Assembly (NCBI RefSeq): GCF_047496725.1
Contig: NC_132977.1
Location: 11,206,501 to 11,270,500 of the forward strand
Origin: Anoplolepis gracilipes
Lineage: Eukaryota > Arthropoda > Insecta > Hymenoptera > Formicidae
DNA: 64,000 bases
Direction: 5' to 3'
Shown here one piece after another: positions 26,801 to 39,967 of the stretch (its first letter is position 1; each line of letters begins with the position of its first letter). Under the pieces are notes generated by a model. That model was given only the letters and a program-made list of their open reading frames with translations, was not told where the DNA came from and did not search any database. Made by a program: the position numbers and the translations under genes.

Positions 26801-27060
26801 TGATTGAACGTCATTAAACTTCACGCTTCAAATGTACGCATTTTCAAATTGAAATTATTCCAAGTATAATATATGTTTCACGAGAAAAGTTATATATTTT
26901 GCACACTTAAATTAACAATCGAGTTTAATCTTTTTGTCCCTTATTATATTTTTACTCGCGTTGTACTAAGAATAAACTCGAAATTGAAAAATTCTAGACT
27001 CACTGTCGAAAGCTCGTAAATTAACTTTTACGCTGATAATTTACTTTTCTTGTACGTTCT
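23871..27060. other. Non-coding; GC-richer 24900-25580 and 26200-26720
   Basis: Overlapping sense/antisense frames at 25.2-25.6 and 26.2-26.7 kb lack domains. The remainder is AT-rich. Confidence 0.5.
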
Positions 27061-27064
27061 CTTG

Positions 27065-27145
27065 TGCCCCCCCAGGGAAGTGCGCCCTACAATTTGGGGG
27101 CCAATGACCTAAACCAGAGGCGGTTCTAGGGTCAATCAGGGTAAT
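27065..27145. mobile_element. Possible decayed hAT-type terminus
   Basis: CAGAGGCGGTTCTAGG (27115-27130) resembles the CAG(A/G)GGCGG ends often seen in hAT transposons. The preceding bases with GTGCCCCCCCAGG and GGGGGCC recall degraded hAT sub-terminal sequence. No partner end or 8-bp duplication was found. Confidence 0.3.
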
Positions 27146-27401
27146 TGTAACTGGAGGGTAAAAGTGTCACAGTAATATTTTCCAATATGACAGGACTAAT
27201 AACAGTCATCAAATCATTAAAAGCGGTAACACATTTTATAAATATTTACACTGTTGTAATAACGATCAATCAATCAATGTGGTAGCATCGCGACTATAAA
27301 AAAGCATCATTTGTATAGATTAAAGTAATTTCAACGTCGCGAATTATTGGTGAATGACAAGCTTTTATTTCATGATGAAAGACGTCAAACACATAAAAGT
27401 A

Positions 27402-27404
27402 ATA

Positions 27405-27428
<24 letters not shown>
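27402..27428. repeat. (AT)n microsatellite with following poly-T
   Basis: About 13 AT units, then about 13 T. Confidence 0.9.
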
Positions 27429-27435
<7 letters not shown>

Positions 27436-28453
27436 TTTAAATTTCTATTTTGATAATTTTTACGTATTTGGCACGTATTTTTCATTCTTTACAAAAGTTT
27501 TTTTATATTATTAAATTATTTTGAAAGAAATAATCGCTATTACTTCAAAATTAAAATTGTAATAGATTTGATGTCGAAAATAATAAGATTTGAATATAAC
27601 GACTACCTAACATTGTTTACGCAATATGATTTAATAATAAGCGATAAATAAGATTAAAATGTAAACCTGCTACACGTTAAAAAAAAAAAAAAAAAATGTA
27701 GCATCAAAAGTCAAGAGTGGATCATTTCCGTCTAACGAGCACAGAGTCCAGAATGAGTAGGCGAAAAGAGTAGGTATTCTCTCTCTCAAAATATGAAATG
27801 CAAGAGCAGGAATTCACGATAAAGTAACAAGATTTTTTTTTCATCGCGTCGGACGTTCCGACGACAAAATTAATAACAGCCGAGCAAAGCGTAACGTAAA
27901 AAGCGCGACGTTAAGACTACCATTTAATTATCCTTGACAGCGAGCAGGTACACGCGTCAGCGTCCGCAAACGAAAGAGACAGGGATCGTATAGTAAAAAC
28001 CCTCTATGCACTGCATATTTACGCTCTCTTCGCAGAGAGAGAGAGAGAGAGAGGAGCCTTACGGAGGCTACCCTGCGATGCTGCGTCGCACCGCACCGAC
28101 GGAGATTCATTCCATTTGAAGGTCCGTTACCGAGAGCGAGGTGATACACAGGAACCCGCGATAAATCCCATAATCCACCGTGTCGCGTTAGGAATACGAA
28201 TCTCTCATAGCGGCGCCACGAGAAAGCGAGAAAGCGGGATGAGCGCGCCGGGCGTGACGTAACGTCGGGGAGGAGAAAGATTGCATTTTTTTTATTAGCC
28301 GGAGGGTTACGAGGGGAGGCTAAGGACCTGCCAGAGAGATAGAGAGAAAAGAGAGACAGCGTCTCCATCTTCCACGCAACGTAACGCGGACAAATTACAC
28401 ATCCCGCCAACTCCCCGAGCGCGCATGCGTACGTGTTTGTGTGCTTATAAACG

Positions 28454-28499
<46 letters not shown>
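28454..28499. repeat. (TA)n(TG)n compound microsatellite
   Basis: About 11 TA units followed by 12 TG units. Confidence 0.95.
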
Positions 28500-28769
28500 C
28501 AAACACATACTTGAATCGTTTTCCTTTCTCGTGTAAGGGTAAAAGGAAAGGAGAGAGGAGAGGGGGGGGGGGGAAAGGGAGTTCTTTCCCGCCACGTGTA
28601 ATACACTCTTATGTCGCGCGTGTGAGGGGACCGCGACCCCTATCCCGCTCAACGTCAGGGTTTGAGGGGGAGGAGGAAGCTCGTCGTTCCATCCCGCCGG
28701 ACGATTTTGCCGATTTGATGCGCCTCGACCTTCGAAATCGTCGAATCGCTCCTTCGAAACCAGCGGGAT

Positions 28770-28772
<3 letters not shown>

Positions 28773-28812
<40 letters not shown>
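28773..28812. repeat. (CT)20 microsatellite
   Basis: Forty bases of uninterrupted CT. Confidence 0.95.
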
Positions 28813-28815
<3 letters not shown>

Positions 28816-29742
28816 CCCCCCTCTCAACTCGCACGATCGACGGCTTCCTCGCGAGGATTCCTTTTCACGGTTAGGTTTGCAAAACCCAGCGCGACGAGGA
28901 ATTTACGATTCAGGGGCGCTTTACCCCTGTGACCCTCGACGTACGATTCGACCAGGCGAATAAATCGTCAAAGCTCTTTTAAATACAAATCGATCTTTTT
29001 CTTTTTTTTAAGTCGTCTTTTTAGTATTTATGAACCTTTGGCGGGATATAATCTCGTTGTAGCAATGCAAAACGTTCGAAAACGGACAGAATTTGAAGAG
29101 ATTTCTTGTTGAAAGATTGAGTTTTTATTCAAATTTTACTCAACCGCTACTTTGATATTTTTTTTTCTGAAATTGTAATCTTACACGTGTCAAATTTAAT
29201 GACTAATTATTAATTAAATTATAACAAACTGTACTTTATAGAAGAAAGATATTGTGCTTTATAATTCATCGTAATATACTTTCCTTTGTTTAACGTTATT
29301 GTAAATGAAAATTTTTGTAAAATGCTTTAAATCGATACTACAATAATTAAGTGCAAGTTTTCTCGGGGAATTATCTCTGTAACTTTTAAACGTAAACGAG
29401 ATCATATGTATTAATGTTTTCAATTTACAGTACTTTACAAAATATGTTTCTCTCTCGCAATGAATACACCCGCAAATTCGTATTTGTATCGGATCTCCCA
29501 CGATCAAATGAGCTCCGCCATGCAGGTTATTTGACGGTAGAAAATCAGAGATACCGCTGTTCATTTATGCAAACTGCTCATTACTCGATTAGTGAAATTA
29601 TCATAGAAATTATCTGTCGATGCGACAGATAATGATACAATAGGGAAAAACTCAATAACATATATATGTATAGACGACAAATTATCAACACTTATTTAAC
29701 ATACTAAATATGTATGTGTGTGCGTGTATGAGAAAATTTTTG

Positions 29743-29769
29743 CCCCCCTCTCTCTCTCTCTCTCTCTCT
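29743..29769. repeat. C-run and (CT)n microsatellite
   Basis: C6 followed by about 10 CT units. Confidence 0.95.
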
Positions 29770-31631
29770 TTCTTTTCTTCTCACATCTTGTTATTTATTC
29801 TTCTTAAGTAAAGTATAAAAATTGAAAATTATGTCGAGTTGGATGTAGAAAATATTTAGATTAATTCTTTAGATCAATTTGATGTATGTACAGGACAAAT
29901 TATTACAACGTTGTTTTGCACACTCACATTAGGAAGACTGTAAATATATCAGAAGTTTATGCTTATATATGACATGTCAGATAGAAATAATTCAGACACT
30001 TCCATTTTATACTTATATTTTGTACTCTGGAAATATAATTCTAATGATTTATTACGGACCGGTCGCGCGGGAATCACATTCGAACTATTTATTGAAACAC
30101 ATCGATGCGCGACGGAAATCCGGATCGACGTCTACTTAACGCAGGACTTACGATTTTAACGTAAAATGTAAGGATGATCCGACGATACCGTCCTGTCGAC
30201 GATGACCCAATTACCGTACTCGTAAAGTGTAACGGCGAAGGACGTGAACCACGTGAAAGCTCCGAGCGGAAACTCGGAAACTTTGTTCCCGTCGTCTTTC
30301 AACGTGTTAAGGAGGACATGCGCGATAGAAAGAGATGGAGAGCCGGTCTCTCTACACTCCGGTACAGGATAATTACTTGAGCTCTTCTAATGCTTTGATA
30401 CCTGAAATATCTATTAACGAAATAATCGAATTAAAACAGGTACACATACGTGTGTATGTGTGTGTGTGTCGTTGTATGCCGAGGCGGACGTAACGAGAGC
30501 GCTCGACTTCCGTAGTACATACAGGGAGACGACGTGTTCTTTGGTAATTATTAGTCACGCCGTCGATGGCACAATTTCTATCGTTATCAAAGTACCAAAG
30601 TACCGTGATACCGTGGTAAATGCATCTATTACGTCAGAACCATCAAACGTGCAGAAACATCCAATGTCTCTATATAAGGCAATTTTAGGACACTTTGACA
30701 TGCGGAAAATTTCGATACTTTTATTATTTGACAACATCGTAATATTTGGAATCTTAAAAATGCTGATATCTTTTTGTAAAGATTTTATTATGACGAGGTG
30801 AATGGATAAAAATAAATTCCATTTTTCGGAGAATGTTTAAAATGCTTATGTGACAATTTTTATGCAATACAAAGCAAATAAACTTTATGTAGAAAAAGTA
30901 TCTTTAGGTAACTTCATTTTATTGCATAATCGTATATCATTTAACATTTTACGAAATATCAGAAAATTCCATGAATGTCTAGATCTTTTTTAATTTAAAT
31001 GAGAAAGAGCACTTTTAGTTTCATGAATATCAAGCAAATTTACTTTTAAGTGTTTATGCTTTCTTTCTTCACTCTTTTGTAACATAAAATAAAGATTAAA
31101 GTTATTATTTTCAAGTTTATGAAACATTAAAATAACTAGCTAATTTGTAATTATTATTTTTATGTCCGAACATATCAAATGTTAGCATATTGTTCTAGTT
31201 TATCTTATTATGTATAATACAGCTTTTATAAGAAGTTAGTTCTTCCTTAATTAATTAATCTTCGTGATATAACGCGTTATCTGTATTATTAAATCCACAT
31301 TTTCGCATCGTACATAATGAATATTAAAAATATTAAATTTCTCTAAATTATTAATAACTAGATATCGTGACAATTGGTGAACAATATCCTTCTCTTCCCT
31401 GACATTTTACAAATAACAATATCTTGACAGTTTACAGCTGTGACATACTACTCGGGTGTTTCAGCCGGGATAATTTTCAACGTCGCCATATTAATTAGAC
31501 AGCAAGTATCGCCGGGAATTCCGCGCGTCCGCGAAAGTGGAATTGCAATTGAATTAGTAATATCGATATCACGTTGAATAATGCATGAGGTGATATTCCC
31601 CGCTATAACAGCTACGCGCTCGCTATATCGT

Positions 31632-31634
<3 letters not shown>

Positions 31635-31673
<39 letters not shown>
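31635..31673. repeat. (AT)n microsatellite
   Basis: About 19 AT units. Confidence 0.95.
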
Positions 31674-31674
<1 letters not shown>

Positions 31675-32496
31675 GACTTTGGTGGAGTTGCTCCGACCGA
31701 TGTTGGTTTTAAATAAAACACATTCCTCTTTATGTGTGCGTGTTGCCGCGTATGCACCCCGAGCTCGTTGCGTGTGCACCCCCTTTTCGACTCTCTCTTT
31801 CTCTCTCCCTCTCCCTCTTTGTGGCTTCTATAATCAAATTCGAGTCGACGTATCGCCCCGCGAATACGAGAGCGAATGCGCGAGCCTCCACGCATCGGCC
31901 TGGATTACTTTCGACAGAATTTATGTCCTACGTCTAATGTGGGCGGTCGGTGGTGACGATAAATGTTCTCCGGAGCGTCCGAACCAACTGCACCACCGCA
32001 GCCGGACTTTGTAAACAGGCTTACGCAGCCAAGCTTTTTTATTGCGTTCGTTCGAACGCCCCTTGAACGCTCAGCTAACCGCTAAGCTTGATAAACGACA
32101 CCCCGAGACTACCCGCGTTATTAGGTTTCGTTCCCCGCCGTCGGCTAGTTTTCTTAATATTAACATAGTTTCGGAGCGGAACTACTGTGCAAACTATCAG
32201 CGTCGTACTATGTTATCGTTCTGCAATTAAAACAAATTACTGCGGTGAGAAAATATAACGTCGCATTATATGTGTGATACACTACTACGTAGAGTGCTGT
32301 GCAATCTCAGCGTTTGTTATTTCTCGATTTTTAAATATTATAACTTTTTAAATATTTGAGATAGCCTTCTTATAATGATTTCATCATTTGAACACGCATT
32401 ACGCTACAGAGAATATGAGATATTACATGAGAACGTTTCCCTCTCATGTTATGATAGCAAATATTGTTTCTCTACCGCACTTAATAACCGTGTAAG

Positions 32497-32527
<31 letters not shown>
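32497..32527. repeat. Poly-A tract (31)
   Basis: Uninterrupted A run. Confidence 0.95.
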
Positions 32528-32531
<4 letters not shown>

Positions 32532-35500
32532 CTCGTCGAAACTGTACATTTTGGCAGAATAAGCAGTCGCGATAAAATATAACTGAACAATTTTTTTCAC
32601 TAATTTGTGTTTGTGTTTGTGCGTGTGTGTATGTGTATAAATATTTTTTCTCTTTAAAAAATTTACTATTAACCATCTAGATTCTGAAATATGTCATACA
32701 TCTTGTTAACTAGATTATCGTGTTGGGAGCCTGCCTTGTTTGCCCATGAATACATAATACGATGTAATATTCGTGCGAGAATCTCACGGAAAAGTGGAAG
32801 AGAGGAAAAATGAAGCGACAGCTGAATTAGACGACCTTAGACAGGATTCTAAAATATAGAGTAAGTAAATGAACACTTATTATAACGTAACTTATAGATA
32901 ATCATGTTATTAACAGAACCATCCAATTTCGCTGTCGCACTATATATCTTTTGCATATTATAGAGATTCGGTTACATCATCAATGTAACTGTTCTAGTCT
33001 AAGAGACAAAACGTATTTATTATTCCCAGATCCGTTTTTCTCTATAATTTTGTATGTTTATTACTTTTATATTGGAAAGAAAAATTAAAATTTATTCGAA
33101 TTTTTTTATATACAATATATACATATTTCTCCGCGCATGTTTTTATCCCAATCTCGGTAAAACTTGCACGAAAAGCATTACAGCGTCGGTAGAATGTAAT
33201 AAATCTTTTTTATAGCTTTACTTACATTTCAATCAAGATTAAATTTTCAACCCGATGTGATACATGCAATAAATAATTGAAAATATCATTGACATAATTT
33301 GTGATAAAAGGACTTTAAAAAGAACTTTCAAAAGAAAAGTCTCTGAAAAAGATTAGTTTTAACATTTAATTAGAATGTAAATTTGCTAAAATCAAATATG
33401 ATATTTCACCTTAAAATCTTGATTAGTTTTTGAATCGTGAATGTCGTAAAATTTTTATCGCAGTGCAAATTTAATTGTTAATTGAATCAAGATGAATTTG
33501 AAAGACGTCAAAGCGCATATCAAAATACCAAAATTCATAATCGCAATCACTTTATCACTTCTTACAAACAGAATATAAAGTATGATAAGGTCCTGGTAGC
33601 AACGCATATCGCATAATGAAAAATTACGTGGTTTTTTTTTTTATCGTTGTGGTAGCGGTAGTTACGTAATTAAGCGTCTCCGTGCTGTTGCCTTATCCAA
33701 TTTATCGATCCGCTGAGATGCGGTATAGCCCGTGCCAATGTCTACGCTAATTGCAGCAGAACAGGCCACTAAATTATTTAGCTCGCACGTGCTACAACGG
33801 AGAGAGCACAGGGTTTGCGCGCGCCGCGTGCGTCTAATAGCGTCCGAGGAAAGAGTGCATGAAACAGAAATAGATACTGATTGCACGTGAAAAGTCCAAA
33901 TGTAATCGCGCGACCTTTTGTGTTGGCCACTAGTGCGTGCGATAAACTATTTACGGACCAAACGTGAAAAAAAATAATCTATTGAAATAGTAGCAAGCAC
34001 ACATTCACTTATATAATACGTTGGAATTCTTCCTCCAACGTTTTTACAATTGCTGTTTACACAGAGATTTATGAAACAATTATGGAAAATTAATGCAATT
34101 CTCTTACTACTTTTCGAGATAATATTTATTGTTAGATGACAAACGATGCATCGCTAACTACAATTCTGCTTATCTTTTACGCGTAGTTAAAAAAACAGGA
34201 ATTTATTGTTACCGAGCGTTAAAATTAATCAATTACGCTAATTGTATAGAAAAATTTTGATATATTCTATGAGAACCAAAAAAATTGAGAATAAAACCAT
34301 AATATCATATCGATGATTAATGTGTTAATAAAGTAATACACCTATACATATGTGATGTATTAAATAAGATAATAATTATTTTACTCAAATATTCACATAT
34401 AATAGAGCCTTCTTTTCTTTTCATCTATTTTTCTAGCCGCGAATATTACGCCAGATCTCGCCGAAGGCAAAAGGTCGACTAACAAAGAGGATATAACAGT
34501 GTGCTTTTATACACGAGAAATAAGAAGATGATTCATTTACGTAAATGAATTATTAAACACGTTTGCATTACATTTATATTCATACGTTGACTATCGAGCT
34601 CATTTTATGTTAGATATAGACATTATTATTTTCAGATTAACTGCACTCTTGCATATGTTTATCATTTTCCTTGTTGCTTAAAATTACCAATGTGTTTCAC
34701 AAACGTAAAGATAACTATAAAATTCTTGTTAGAAAAATAATTTTTGAGGTAATAATTTACTTAAACAAACTATTTAAATAATTATAATTATATATTAATT
34801 ATATATAATATATATATATATATATATATCATTTATATAATAATATATATTTAATATTATTATAATTAATTTACATAATTAATAATATAATATATATATA
34901 TTATTTATTAAATAAGTATTTTTAATAATGTACCCATATATGTATAACTTTGGAATATTTCCGCCACCGAGTAAAAGAAAACATTAACGTGCTCGGCAAC
35001 GATGGATATCTGACAAGACAAGTAATGCGGAAAAATTCGTGTTTTCTGCGAAACTCTCACAAAGTTCGGAATTAGCTTCTTTCGGCTGGCTTCCCTCCCA
35101 GACAAATGGCGGCATCGCAAAAGTCGGACAGGCGTCCTAATACGGGCTCTCCGTCCAAGGGGAAGCGACACAACGGGGCGAGACTTGTCTAATGGAAACC
35201 GAGGATGCCTTAAATCCCAGCTCTCTGACTAATTTATTTGTTGGCCCGTTGGTTGATTCGCACTCGCTCGGTCAAGACGCCGCGCCGTTCTCGCTCTCGC
35301 TCGAAAGGCTGTAATTTCAGACACGATTCGCACCAGCAACGAGCCACCCCCGTCGAGACCGTTTACCCCGGAGGTCACGGAAAAATCGATGATCCATTAC
35401 CGCGGTTACGATTGGTCCCCCGCGGCCCGGTACGCCAATCATTTCGCTCCGTGTGCTCGGCGCCGTCATATCCATCCACATCTCGTTCTGACAGTACCTG

Positions 35501-35786
35501 ATTTACTCCGGGCGTACCCCAGAGAGCAACGTCGAGCACCGTGCTGTCCCTTAGTGCACGCGCTCCAACGGAATTCTTCCTCTCTACGCGCGAATCGCAT
35601 CGCGCTAACAATAAGTATAATATTACCAGGACCCCGCCGAGATATCTATCGGAAAGATCATTTTCCGGTGTTTAATCGGTAACAATTATTGCCAGAACAC
35701 GAGCTAGGAAAGCTCTATTGTAACGTGCGCTACGTCATGCAACGTGTTACAATGGCAAATTGTTTGTAAAGAACAACGCGACTTCA

Positions 35787-35810
35787 ATATATATATATAT
35801 ATATATATAT
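35787..35810. repeat. (AT)12 microsatellite
   Basis: Uninterrupted AT units. Confidence 0.95.
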
Positions 35811-38800
35811 TATTATTTATAGTATTTTATAGTAATTTAATGTGTTTGACTTTGTTAAAATGTTTAATCTGAAAAAGCATTCGAAATTGATCTCTTTTTC
35901 GACACGTGCCAGACTTCTATATTGAGCTTGCATCTTTGTTCGGAAAACCGATTAACCTTTCTTCGCGTCACGTGCAGGTCCTTTTTCATTCGGAAATATT
36001 TACTCACGGCTTTCAGCTGTACTGGAGTTCCAGCCGAGCGTGTTAACGGTGTTACGCAACAGCAAATGCGAGATTATTGATGCATTAGCTGTTTTTTTTT
36101 TCGCTTGTGTGATAGAAAAAGAGATTGATCGCATCACCGCTTGCGCCATTTCATTCGAAGAACGATAATCAATATGCATACAGTAATAGGATACAGGATT
36201 ACCGTCGATTTTAAATAAAAATGCATGATAGTTTTGCACGACACGTGTGCAGTGACAACTTCGATTTCGACCCGGCAGTTCTAATCCACTCTCGCGATTT
36301 AGTAGATAGGTAGATGCATTCGTTCGATCGGAAATTTCTTTTACGGCCCAGTTATTTGCATTTCACAATCTATTCTAAGTGAGGCTTCGATTACGAGGCA
36401 TTTTTATCAGGTGTCCTTCGGACAATGCGCATTGTCATCTACACGCATCGTTAGTCAAGGGGAAGAGACAAATTGCAGTATTGTTTACACGGCGCTTCTT
36501 TCTTAACACGTGGCAATAATTATATATTCTTTTCTATTATTTTTTATTAACTCTTCTATAATATCCTGCCTCGAAATACGATCGAGGATTATAATTCTGC
36601 CTAATCGTATATTATATTGTCAAAGATTGACTCTTAATTAAGCTGCGCTTATTAAAATTGAATACTAATTTAACTATGCATACATATTGAAAGAAATAGT
36701 AAGTTAATCATCTTAAAACTATTCCAATCTCAAAAAATTCAAATATTTGGAAAGAATAGGAAAAAAAATGAGCAAGTTTTTAACACATCTCTGCTTCGTA
36801 TTCCATATAACAAGCCGAAACTTTAATAGAACAATTGCGGTAATTTCTTTTCATTAATACCGTCATATACCGCCTCTTACGTAATATCGGTTCAATTGTT
36901 CGCACTCGCAGTGCGTGGCGTGTGTTTGACAGGTGACGGTGCAATTGTTTGTCGTTAAAGGTTTGGCGGAAAAAAATTCGGCGCCGTTTTCATTAAACGG
37001 CGGCTACCCGCCGAACAAAAATTGCGCTTTTCCGCCAGCTGGTCGCCTGATATTAACAACGTAACAATGCGCGCTCGTGAGACCCCTCTGCCCTCCTCCT
37101 CCTCCCCCCTTCCTTTCCCCTTCGTTCGTTCCTCGAAAAAAAGTGGACTATAACGGAAGCGATGCGAGCTGCAAAATTGTTTTCATTTCGTGTTGTGCGC
37201 GTGTTAACGCGCTCACTTACGCTTTGCTCTGTACGAATTACGCGGGAATTATTCAACGTAATCTAACGGAGCGAGAGAAGAAGGGGAACCGATTTATCGC
37301 GGTATGATGTCGCAAAATCGTCTCGTATGTTCTTTGAGAATGAGATTCTCCTTTTGCTGCCTCGAAAACAAAGGCATTGATTATACACTTACACGCGTTT
37401 TATTCATAAATTAAGGGGGCGGCGTGATTATTTGGGTCACAATGCAAATGCTAACGATGAAAATGCATGAAGATGCAAAGTGACAGAGTTCGCTAATAAC
37501 GTCGTCAGAACGGCCGACAAAACGTGAAATATAATATAATCGCACCGAGTGCGACGTAAGAGTTTCAATAATATGTCGACATTCTGTTTATCGTGAACGG
37601 GGGCCACGATGGTCGGTTTTATTACTTAAGGCCGTGAGGACAGGGTGTACGACAGAGCTCTCTTTCACGGATAGGAAACACCGTAGTCTCGACAAGGTAC
37701 ACGTATGCGTCGGATCGTGACCAAGCCGTGTGTGCAACGATGTAGTTAATCCCAGGATAAAGCTTGTACACATAAGCGCACATGCGTGATACACGGCGTG
37801 CTAAAGATCAGTCCGATACATAGACGCGTATCCTCGGATTTATAGAGCGCCGATTGAATGGAGAAACTGTGCTACGGATCGTAGATCGAGCAGCCGATTT
37901 CTCAAGCTGACGGAATGCAAAGCGAACCGATCTCGGATCTCGACGTAAGTGCGACGGCAAGCAAACGGCAGATCCGCTAATATCCTGTTGCTTGGATAGA
38001 TCAGATCAATCCCGAAAAGTCATCTCTTAATATATGCCAATATTTAACGGAGAGAATGCGAACAGGCTATCGTACTCCTCCTACGATTTCGCCTTTTCTC
38101 CTTGATATGATAAAAAATAAGGATGGTGAAACGGGAAACTCGGTGCTCTCTAGGCGGACTAGAAGGCGAAACAGGAGTGTATTCCTCTCAAGATTTGTGG
38201 CTCTCGGCACGAAATTTATTACGGGCCGCGCGGATGTTATCCGTATACATAAAATAACAGCGCGTACATCGCGTGCGATGTGCGATGCCCTGTTGCATCG
38301 CGAGCCTCAATTTCAGTCGGTCCGCCGACTGTGCGCGACGAAAATTCGTTCCGTCGAAATATTCCGCCCGTTCGTATTCCGTATCGTTTTAAAAATTGAA
38401 GAGGAAAGCACACACAGTCTTCGCGCAGCGATAATATCTCTCTGAAAGAAAGTTATGCGCGCCATACATGGCGCTGTGCCGTGAGTTACAAAAGTCTTCA
38501 TTTCACAGGCGCACGCAACGGATAACACAGACGGACGAAAAACATGCAAATTGTATTTTCATTTACTTGCTTTGCACAAAGGAAACTTGTCTGGGCGCGA
38601 TAATCTGAAATTGCATATCTTTTTAGAATGAAATAATCGAGATGTAAACGTGCATCTTTATTTGACAATTAATATTTGAAAATGAGAAAATATTGTATTT
38701 TTGTGTAAAATAATCTACTTTTGCATCTCTATATCTAATACTTGACTATATAATTTGTTTGAGAGAGAGAGAATTTATTTTTCTCTCAAATACTATTAAA

Positions 38801-39013
38801 TTTTTCCTTTTATTTAATCTTATATGACGATAACGATACGTAATTATTTAATACTTAATTACAACATAGTCTTGAACATCGAGAATAAGTATTATCACTT
38901 TGTAAGTGAAAAAAAACAAACTATCATATTAGACTATCTGTAATAATAATAATAATACTTGAAACTATATATCTCTTGAATATTTCACTATATTTACAAT
39001 CGCAATGTTTTTA

Positions 39014-39014
<1 letters not shown>

Positions 39015-39056
<42 letters not shown>
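39015..39056. repeat. (AT)n microsatellite
   Basis: About 20 AT units, about 0.9 kb downstream of the SLC22-like gene's stop codon. Confidence 0.95.
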
Positions 39057-39058
<2 letters not shown>

Positions 39059-39967
39059 CTTTTCTTTTAGAACTATTAGAATTAAGTTATAATAATAAAT
39101 GAATGATTATACGTCACACTGTTGAATTACATATAAGATAAATACTAAAAATTGAAGATAATAAATAAACGCTCATGTCGTATTGTATTGAACAATCGCG
39201 TGAAAACATTACACTACATGATATACATCGGTACAACGCAAACGTTCTTTTTCACGTTGACAGATGTATGGCTGGCGATTCACGTGCGAGTAAAATGTCA
39301 CTAGGTAGACGAATCTGACGAGAAAACATAAAGTGTGCGATATCTCTTTCTCTCTTCATTCTTCTTGCTACATTTATCTTCACACATCACGTCTCCGCGA
39401 AATAATAATGGAGCAAAATGCAATTGCGAATTTACTTTTAATAACGATGTATTAACACGCGAAACACGAATATACAAATGTTGCAAGAATACGCGTAACG
39501 AAAAGACGACGAGAACGTGATATACGAATATTATACAAATATGAAACAGGATCTGGGCGCGATCTGTTTCCAGCACGCCTTGTGAATTACACACACGTGA
39601 GCGCCGGGAAGAACACTGAGAGATTTTACGGAAGATATTATAATCCTTTTTCTCTGTGCAAGTAAACGCATGGAGTAAGATGAACGACGGGACGGTGGGT
39701 GGTTTTCCGGAAGGTAAACAGTTACGTGGTCAAAAAATATGTCACGCTTATTCAAGTAGTCGACAGATAAAATCTACAGTGTGGCAGATTTTTTCTTACA
39801 CGACTAAATCTCGCTGCGTGTAATCAATTATATCTTTTATATATTTTTTTATGTACCGTACTGTCTAAAGAATATCTCTCATCACTATTTGGCGCGTCTG
39901 AAAGGAACACGTCGACGGTAAAGTTTTAAAAGTTATTGCCTTTCTCTCTCTCTCTCTCTCGGTAGAC

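Larger units (their letters stand above)
27146..31420. other. Non-coding; GC-rich 27700-28980
   Basis: Frames at 27.9-29.0 kb are built on CT/GT/TA repeats. 29000-31420 is AT-rich with a small GC-richer part (30050-30600). No gene seen. Confidence 0.5.
31421..34900. other. Non-coding; small GC-richer blocks 31440-32220 and 33640-33960
   Basis: No frame with a recognisable product. AT-rich elsewhere, with a poly-A tract at 32.5 kb. Confidence 0.5.
34901..39967. other. Non-coding; GC-rich 34980-35720, 35900-36460, 36880-38560
   Basis: Several 60-130 codon frames occur on both strands without domains or splice logic. 39060-39967 is the region 3' of the SLC22-like gene and probably holds its 3'UTR; a (TC)n tract (39944-39960) abuts the stop codon. 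Confidence 0.5.

Noticed and set aside
27928..28506. 192-codon minus-strand open frame
   Set aside because: Begins in the TA/TG repeat (His-Thr and Tyr-Ile runs) and includes a GA repeat; no domain.
28475..28963. 162-codon plus-strand open frame
   Set aside because: Starts in the GT repeat and passes through (CT)20; low-complexity artefact.
38056..38445. 129-codon plus-strand open frame
   Set aside because: Arg-rich translation of a GC-rich block with no motif or splice context.
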